10,292 bases of DNA from an uncultured Fusicatenibacter sp. (GTDB lineage Bacteria; Bacillota; Clostridia; Lachnospirales; Lachnospiraceae): assembly GCA_902493585.1 (NCBI GenBank), contig CABUPZ010000084.1:1-10292 (forward strand). The letters are read 5' to 3'. The translations under genes and the position numbers were made by a program. A model generated the notes under the pieces. It saw only the letters and a list, made by a program, of their open reading frames with translations. It searched no databases and was not told where the DNA came from. Numbering within the stretch: position 1 is the stretch's first letter; each line of letters starts with the position of its first letter. This document shows positions 5,216 to 10,292 of the stretch, one piece after another.

Positions 5216-7510
5216 TCAAAAATCAAAATCCTTTTCGTAGAGGATGACGCGGTCATCGGAATCTCTGTGCTTGCGGGATACTCTACGACCCAGCTTTCTT
5301 GTTCCTTTTTCCGCGTGGGCAATCGCCTTATCCACCATTTCCTTTACATTGGTGATGGTCATCGGCTCTCCCTCTTTCTGGTTGTCGCCGATCTGTGTAT
5401 ACAGGGCAAGCACACCCATCTCATCCATCTTGTATCCGTTTTCGCGGGCATAGGTTCTCGCGAACGTTACCAGCTCATCGTTGGTAAACACAGGAATGGA
5501 AATAATCGTCTCAAATTTCTTTGCAAATTCCGGATAATTATGGAACATTCCTCTCATACTGGTCTTTTCATCTTCGATGATCAGTATCAGGCTGTCGGTC
5601 CGGAAATCCATCGCCTTGGAAAGTTTTTCTATTGTCTCAGGATACATCAGGCCTGCTCGTTCAATCAGAAGAAAACCTCCCGCCAGTTTTGCAACGACCT
5701 GTGCCGGATCTTTCCGGTTCAGATCCGCCGCATCGAGACGTGCCATCTTCGTTGCAGGGATCTTCAGGTCCACACAGATTGCACGGACCAGTCCTTCCGA
5801 CAGACGGGTCTTTCCTGTTCCGTAACCGCCCATGATCGCGATATTTCCATGGCGGGACGTGCGGTCGCCGGCGTAATGGTATACTCCATGCATCGCGTCA
5901 AGGATCTGCTGATCCATTCCCGGAACCTTTGCAAAGTATGTAAACAGCGCTTTCTGCTCATCATTCAGCTTGTCTGGCTGTGTATCATTCAGGATCCGCA
6001 TCCTGCGCTCTTCCGGCGTCTCCTCCCGGAGAACCTCTTCGACGGACATGGGAACCGTCTCTTCTTTTCTCACATCCGAAGGCATCTCAATGGTCCGGTC
6101 CGCAGTGTTTTCCACCGTCATGACTTTTGTAGCGTCTTTGGCCGCTTCCTGTGACGGTTCCTGAGGAATCTCCATGTCCAGATCTTCCGGCTGTACGATC
6201 ACAGGCTCCGGAATCTCCGTGGTCTTGTCCAGATCTTCCAGGCGATGGATCGGAGATTCTTCTTCCACACGGTCCTCTTCCGACAGATTTTGCGGCTGTT
6301 CCGCGTCCTCTTCTGCCAGCAATGTTTCCGGCTGTTCTGTATGTTCTTCTGCCTTTTCCAGTTCGCTGTCATGGGCAATCTCATCCGACAGGCTTGCAGC
6401 CGTCTCCTGGAACAGCGCGTCCAGATCCAGATCATCTGCAGAACTGGTTTCCGCCGGTTTTTCAGCTGTTTCCGGTTCTTCTTCCTTCACCGCTTCTGGC
6501 TCCGGCATTTCCCTCTTCACCGTTTCCGGTCTTGTCAGGATCGTCTTGTCCGCATCCGGCTGGGGAGCAACTTCCACGTCCATATTCTCCGGTTCCAGTT
6601 CTCTGACCTCGTAATCTTCCTCCCGGTTCTCTTCCGGTACGGATGCTTCCTGTTCCGTCTGCGCTGTCTTCTTTACATCCGGAAATACATTTCGGATGCT
6701 TTTGATCAGTTCATTGTGCAGATCCACGGTATTTCCAAGGAACGTGGGCGCTGTATAAGACGCCGTCGGTTCCGCTTCTTGTTTCTCCTCATGTTCGCGG
6801 GCTGCCGCCATCTCTTCCACTCCCACATCCTGGGTAATGGCCGCTCCTGCCTGATCCATACGATTCAGCAGGCTTCCCACCTCTTTTTCGCTGCTTGCGG
6901 CTCCGCCGTTCTCATACTTGCTCTTCTGAGACGGGGTAAGAGGCTCATATTTCATCTTCAGTTCCAGAGCTTTTGTGACATATTTGCCTTCGCTGAACCA
7001 CAGTTCCAATTCATCACAGGTATCCACACACTGCCGGATCTGACCGTTCTTGCTGTACAAAAGCGCCAGTTCATAGTTCCATCGTTCTGTAAACTCTGCT
7101 TCCTTATATGCTTCCAGCACCTCGATCTGCTGATCCAGCGGTGCCTGCTGTCCTCTCAGGATTTTATAACGGAGTAAATATCTGGAAGTATCATGAGGTG
7201 CCGCAGATACGAACTCTTCATAATATTCCTCTGCACTCTCAAAATCCTGCATCTTCACAGACACTTCCACCAGACGGTACAAAATACCCTTACCGATAGA
7301 AGAACGGTCATATGCCAGCAGAAGAATATCATTCGCTTCCGGATACATCTTGTTGGCCTCATAAACATCCGCCACCATCGACAGGGTTCGTATACTTTTG
7401 ACACGACGCCAATCCACAGATTCCACAATCTCCAGGGCGCCCTTGTAGTCCTCTTTATTCGCAAGGCTGGTCAGCTGCTCCAGCTTGCTTTGATATTCTG
7501 CTTTATCCAA
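5216..7510 (-). CDS. TPR-like / acidic linker / degenerate AAA+ (CbbX/SpoVK-like) protein of unknown function
   Basis: A 764-residue protein of three parts. Residues 1 to about 200 are helical repeats resembling TPRs (for example VADVYEANKMYPEANDILLLAY). About 200-510 is an acidic, Glu/Pro/Thr-rich, probably disordered linker with one conserved-looking island containing DLHNELIKSIRNVFPDVKK. About 510-764 is an AAA+-like domain with Walker A GGYGTGKT (561-568, K567). The overall pattern after Walker A resembles the CbbX/SpoVK clade, but the Walker B strand reads FLLIERAG, where family members have the pattern LFIDEA, and the arginine-finger region reads PEFAKKFE. It may bind ATP but hydrolyse it poorly. 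The chosen start is TTG at 7508-7510, because GAGGTG (7517-7522) precedes it by 6 nt and the promoter lies just upstream. The frame stays open to 7747 only by chance. No signal peptide or membrane segment is seen. It is co-transcribed with ksgA; function unknown. Confidence 0.85.
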   Translation of the reverse strand: MDKAEYQSKLEQLTSLANKEDYKGALEIVESVDWRRVKSIRTLSMVADVYEANKMYPEANDILLLAYDRSSIGKGILYRLVEVSVKMQDFESAEEYYEEFVSAAPHDTSRYLLRYKILRGQQAPLDQQIEVLEAYKEAEFTERWNYELALLYSKNGQIRQCVDTCDELELWFSEGKYVTKALELKMKYEPLTPSQKSKYENGGAASSEKEVGSLLNRMDQAGAAITQDVGVEEMAAAREHEEKQEAEPTASYTAPTFLGNTVDLHNELIKSIRNVFPDVKKTAQTEQEASVPEENREEDYEVRELEPENMDVEVAPQPDADKTILTRPETVKREMPEPEAVKEEEPETAEKPAETSSADDLDLDALFQETAASLSDEIAHDSELEKAEEHTEQPETLLAEEDAEQPQNLSEEDRVEEESPIHRLEDLDKTTEIPEPVIVQPEDLDMEIPQEPSQEAAKDATKVMTVENTADRTIEMPSDVRKEETVPMSVEEVLREETPEERRMRILNDTQPDKLNDEQKALFTYFAKVPGMDQQILDAMHGVYHYAGDRTSRHGNIAIMGGYGTGKTRLSEGLVRAICVDLKIPATKMARLDAADLNRKDPAQVVAKLAGGFLLIERAGLMYPETIEKLSKAMDFRTDSLILIIEDEKTSMRGMFHNYPEFAKKFETIISIPVFTNDELVTFARTYARENGYKMDEMGVLALYTQIGDNQKEGEPMTITNVKEMVDKAIAHAEKGTRKLGRRVSRKHRDSDDRVILYEKDFDF

Positions 7511-7516
7511 TGTTTT

Positions 7517-7522
7517 CACCTC
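7517..7522 (-). promoter_or_regulatory. Ribosome binding site that sets a TTG start
   Basis: GAGGTG on the minus strand, 6 nt before TTG at 7510. The same GTG could itself start translation two codons earlier (GTG AAA ACA TTG), but it would then lack a ribosome binding site at proper distance. TTG is therefore preferred. Confidence 0.65.
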
Positions 7523-7559
7523 ATATGCTTCAGTTTGATCAACATTATAGACAGAATTA

Positions 7560-7588
7560 AGTGTATCACACTCCCTTGGGAATGTCAA
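7560..7588 (-). promoter_or_regulatory. Sigma-A promoter of the TPR/AAA-ksgA operon
   Basis: Minus strand: perfect -35 TTGACA (7583-7588), exact 17-nt spacer, -10 TACACT (7560-7565), which is four of six. Start point expected near 7553. A perfect TATAAT lies further on at 7544-7549 but has a poor -35, so it is second choice. The promoter sits just outside the giant inverted repeat and points away from it. Confidence 0.75.
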
Positions 7589-7619
7589 AAAATTTGTGGA
7601 AGGCTCTCTGAAAAGAAAT

Positions 7620-8036
7620 GGACGAAAGCAGGCAGGCGCAGGGTCATCAGAGCCCATGCAATGTCGGGCGGCTCCGGGACTGCCACGCCCCAGGGCAGGC
7701 GGAAACAAGACGAACCGCGGACGTGCGTGTATGGCGGGCATCTGCAAAGATGCGAGAAAATCTTAACGTTCAGAACCCCCGCAGGGCGGACCAGATGAGG
7801 TGCCACACGCACCGAATCTGAGGAGCGCTGAGCCGGGAATTTATAAAAAATTCCGGGCGAATCGCTCCGGTGTCCGCCCGGAGGGGGTTCTGAACGTTTA
7901 GATTTTCCGTATCTTTGCAGCCGCCCGCTGTACACGCACGTCCGCGGTCCGTCTTGTTTCCGCCCACTCTGGGGCGCGGCAGTCCCGGAACCGTCCGACG
8001 CGCATGGGCTCTGATGGCCCTGCGTCAGGTTCGTCC
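7620..8036. repeat. 417-bp imperfect inverted repeat (giant hairpin element)
   Basis: The outer arms are 7620-7791 and 7872-8036. The left arm and the reverse complement of the right arm share identical runs such as ACCGCGGACGTGCGTGTA, CATCAGAGCCCATGC, GGCGGAAACAAGACG and AACGTTCAGAACCCCC. By hand alignment they differ at about 14 positions, nearly all transitions, plus a few short indels: roughly 90% identity. An inner stem (7821-7842 with 7848-7871, 17 of 22 pairs) closes on the loop ATAAA. The left side alone has an extra 29-nt hairpin at 7792-7820. The block is clearly richer in GC and CpG than its surroundings. It starts 14 bp past the glgP stop. Open frames inside it lack ribosome binding sites, so it is probably non-coding: a dispersed intergenic repeat, a non-autonomous element, or a structured RNA. 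Confidence 0.9.
7792..7820 (+). other. One-sided side hairpin within the inverted repeat
   Basis: CAGAT (7792-7796), GA, GGTGC (7799-7803), loop CACAC, GCACC (7809-7813), GA, ATCTG (7816-7820). Two perfect 5-bp stems flank a symmetrical GA/GA internal step that could form tandem sheared G-A pairs in plus-strand RNA. It is present only in the left half of the inverted repeat, so it would branch out as a separate arm. Confidence 0.7.
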
Positions 8037-8050
8037 GCATTCATAAAAAC

Positions 8051-10292
8051 TTATTTCACCGTTATTCTGTCAAGATGCCAGATTTCATCCACATACTGCT
8101 GGATCGTACGGTCAGAAGTGAACTTTCCGGAATGTGCCACATTCAGGATCGCGCTTCTTGCCCAGCTCTCGGTATCGCGGTATTTATCTTCCACCCGCTC
8201 CTGAGCCGCTGCGTATGCCTTGAAATCCGCCAGGATAAAGTACATATCCGGGCGCGAAGCATTTTTCGCGGTCAGCAGGGAGTCGTACAGATCGCGGAAC
8301 ATATTGGTGTCTCCCTTGGAGAATTTTCCGCTGATCAGGTCCATCATAACTTTGTGGATATCCGGATCGTTGATGAAGTAGCGCATCGGATCGTAATTGC
8401 AGTTTTTCTCATAATTGATGACATCATCCGCAGAAAGTCCGAAGATAAATGCATTTTCTTCTCCTACTTCCTCTACGATCTCCACGTTCGCACCGTCCAT
8501 GGTTCCCAGGGTCAGCGCGCCGTTGAGCATAAACTTCATATTTCCGGTTCCGGAAGCTTCTTTGCTGGCTGTGGAGATCTGCTCGGAAACATCTGCCGCC
8601 GCAAAGATCATCTCCGCGTTGCTTACACAGTAGTCTTCGATAAATACGACTTTGATCTTTCCGCGGATCACCGGATCGTTGTTCACAACGTCCGCTACAG
8701 AGTTGATCAGATGGATGATCGCTTTTGCTCTCTCGTAGCCTGCGGATGCCTTTGCTCCGAAGATGAAAGTTCTCGGATAGAACGGCATATCCGGATTCTG
8801 CTGCAGCTTCTCGTACAGATACATGATGTGCAGGATGTTCATAAACTGTCTCTTGTACTCATGCAGACGTTTTACCTGTACATCGAAGATGGAATTTGGA
8901 TCCACATCGATTCCGTTGTGCTCTTTGATATATTTTGCCAGACGCAGTTTGTTCTTATATTTAATTTCCATAAACTCCTGCTGTGCCTGACGGTCATCCG
9001 CATAGGAAGCCAGCTGTTCGATCTTTGGAAGGTCGGTGATCCATCCTTTTCCCACATGCTCGGTTACCCAGTCTGCCAGCAGCGGGTTTCCATGAAGAAG
9101 GAAACGTCTCTGCGTGATACCGTTGGTCTTGTTGTTGAACTTCTGCGGCATCATTTCATAGAAATCTTTCAGCTCACGTTTCTCCAGGATCTGAGTATGA
9201 AGGCGTGCAACGCCGTTGACGGAATAGCCGCCGACGATCGCAAGACGCGCCATATGAATCTGTCCGTCGTAGATGATCGCCATCTGACGTACCTTTTCTT
9301 CATTGCCCGGATACTGCTCGCGCACCTGGATCAGGAAGCGGCGGTTGATCTCCTCCACAATCTGATAAATACGCGGAAGCAGTCTGGAGAACAGGTCTAC
9401 CGGCCATTTTTCCAGTGCCTCGGACATGATCGTATGGTTGGTGTATGCACAGGTCTTTGTGGTAACATCCCATGCCTCATCCCAGCCAAGGCCTTCCTCA
9501 TCCATCAGGATACGCATCAGCTCCGGAACGGCAACGGTCGGATGGGTATCGTTCAGCTGGAACGCTACCTTTTCATACAATTTGCGCACATCATCGTGAT
9601 TTCTCTTATAACGTGCCACCGCACGCTGTACGCTTGCAGAGATGAAGAAATACTGCTGTTTCAGACGCAGTTCCTTTCCTGCATAGTGGTTATCATTGGG
9701 ATACAGGACCTCAACAATGGTACGTGCCAGGTTTTCCTGCTCCACGGCCTTGTAGTAATCGCCCTTGTCGAAGGAATCCAGGGAAAAATCATCAATCGCC
9801 TGAGCGTCCCAGATCATCAGGGTATTTACCACATTGTTGTCATATCCTACGATGGGAAGATCGTACGGGATCGCACGGACGGTCTGCGCACCCTCCTGAC
9901 GGAAGTTGGTGCGCTGTGCAGCCTCATCGTAGTACATCTGTACATGTCCGCCGAATTTTACTTCCTTCGCATACTCCGGACGGCGCAGTTCAAAAGGATA
10001 TCCGTCTTTCAGCCAGTTGTCCGGCACTTCGATCTGACATCCCTGATCGTCGATCTCCTGTTTGAACATACCGTAACGGTAACGGATTCCGCAGCCATAA
10101 GCCGGATAGCCGAGAGTCGCCAGAGAATCCAGGAAACATGCAGCCAGGCGTCCAAGTCCTCCGTTTCCAAGCGCAGGGTCTCTCTCCTGATCTTCCAGAA
10201 CGTTCAGATCAAATCCCATCTCGTCCAGGGCTTCTTTCACCTCATTGTATGCGGTGAGGTTGATCAGGTTATTGCCAAGCGCACGTCCCATC
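8051..10292 (-). CDS. glgP: Glycogen/starch/alpha-glucan phosphorylase (N-terminus beyond window)
   Basis: Partial gene: 747 codons including the stop are visible and the reading frame continues past the right edge. The family is about 800-840 residues, so some 65-80 N-terminal residues are missing. The enzyme releases glucose-1-phosphate from alpha-1,4-glucan ends using phosphate and pyridoxal phosphate (PLP). Counting from the first visible Met at 10291, GNGGLGRLAACFLDS (42-56) is the active-site glycine loop, VKRLHEYKRQ is the conserved C-terminal-domain motif, and SGTGNMKFMLNGALT contains the PLP lysine (K586, codon 8534-8536). The C-terminus is intact with stop TAA at 8051-8053. No ordinary T-tailed terminator follows; the giant inverted repeat begins 14 bp downstream. 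The role is storage-polysaccharide breakdown in the cytoplasm. Confidence 0.96.
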   Translation of the reverse strand, partial: MGRALGNNLINLTAYNEVKEALDEMGFDLNVLEDQERDPALGNGGLGRLAACFLDSLATLGYPAYGCGIRYRYGMFKQEIDDQGCQIEVPDNWLKDGYPFELRRPEYAKEVKFGGHVQMYYDEAAQRTNFRQEGAQTVRAIPYDLPIVGYDNNVVNTLMIWDAQAIDDFSLDSFDKGDYYKAVEQENLARTIVEVLYPNDNHYAGKELRLKQQYFFISASVQRAVARYKRNHDDVRKLYEKVAFQLNDTHPTVAVPELMRILMDEEGLGWDEAWDVTTKTCAYTNHTIMSEALEKWPVDLFSRLLPRIYQIVEEINRRFLIQVREQYPGNEEKVRQMAIIYDGQIHMARLAIVGGYSVNGVARLHTQILEKRELKDFYEMMPQKFNNKTNGITQRRFLLHGNPLLADWVTEHVGKGWITDLPKIEQLASYADDRQAQQEFMEIKYKNKLRLAKYIKEHNGIDVDPNSIFDVQVKRLHEYKRQFMNILHIMYLYEKLQQNPDMPFYPRTFIFGAKASAGYERAKAIIHLINSVADVVNNDPVIRGKIKVVFIEDYCVSNAEMIFAAADVSEQISTASKEASGTGNMKFMLNGALTLGTMDGANVEIVEEVGEENAFIFGLSADDVINYEKNCNYDPMRYFINDPDIHKVMMDLISGKFSKGDTNMFRDLYDSLLTAKNASRPDMYFILADFKAYAAAQERVEDKYRDTESWARSAILNVAHSGKFTSDRTIQQYVDEIWHLDRITVK

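Noticed and set aside
4330..5247. 305-codon plus-strand frame opposite ksgA
   Set aside because: Antisense shadow of a gene with all KsgA motifs.
5267..6154. 295-codon plus-strand frame opposite the AAA-like domain
   Set aside because: Antisense shadow of a coding region with a coherent domain pattern; no start signals.
7511..7747. In-frame 79-codon N-terminal extension of the TPR/AAA-like gene
   Set aside because: It runs through the operon's own promoter (7560-7588) and into the inverted repeat. The extra peptide is low-complexity Pro/Arg/Cys-rich, and a good ribosome binding site supports the TTG at 7510.
7620..8036. Insertion sequence or miniature transposon with terminal repeats
   Set aside because: The repeats fill the element instead of only its ends, I see no transposase and no clear flanking target duplication. 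Kept as an unclassified inverted repeat.
7620..8036. Intrinsic terminator of glgP
   Set aside because: It is far longer than any terminator stem and lacks a T-run after the closing arm on the minus strand, although it may still impede polymerase.

Overview
The window looks like chromosomal DNA of a strictly anaerobic Firmicute of class Clostridia, most likely Lachnospiraceae. The reasons are two rubrerythrins next to a PerR regulator, near-consensus TTGACA/TATAAT promoters, strong AGGAG-type ribosome binding sites, moderate GC with AT-rich intergenic DNA, and a TPR/AAA protein placed just before ksgA. This assignment is inferred from gene content; no marker gene for taxonomy is present.

Layout. 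(1) 39-2398, minus strand: a peroxide-defence cluster read perR -> reverse rubrerythrin -> rubrerythrin -> corrinoid adenosyltransferase. perR has a near-perfect sigma-A promoter with a perfect 8-1-8 palindrome at the start site. A degenerate relative of that palindrome sits at the start site of the reverse rubrerythrin promoter, so autoregulation plus peroxide control of the rubrerythrin can be read from the DNA. (2) 2399-2881: about 480 bp without a credible gene, ending in a promoter with operator-like palindromes for the next gene. (3) 2882-4027, plus strand: a ROK-family transcriptional regulator, divergent from perR and convergent with ksgA, followed by a strong bidirectional terminator at 4215-4252. 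(4) 4312-7588, minus strand: a two-gene operon made of a 764-residue TPR / acidic linker / AAA-like protein followed 19 nt later by ksgA (16S rRNA dimethyladenosine transferase). (5) 7589-8050: a GC-rich intergenic block almost wholly filled by a 417-bp imperfect inverted repeat with arms of about 170 nt and roughly 90% identity. (6) 8051-10292, minus strand: most of glycogen phosphorylase, running off the right edge.

The cluster in region 1 forms a coherent system: PerR senses peroxide through a bound metal and releases genes whose products reduce H2O2 and O2 using rubredoxin and diiron centres. The items most worth a second look are the giant inverted repeat between glgP and the AAA gene, which carries a one-sided extra hairpin, and the AAA-like protein, whose Walker A motif is intact while its Walker B and arginine-finger positions are substituted. 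I see no tRNA, rRNA, CRISPR array, transposase or phage gene.
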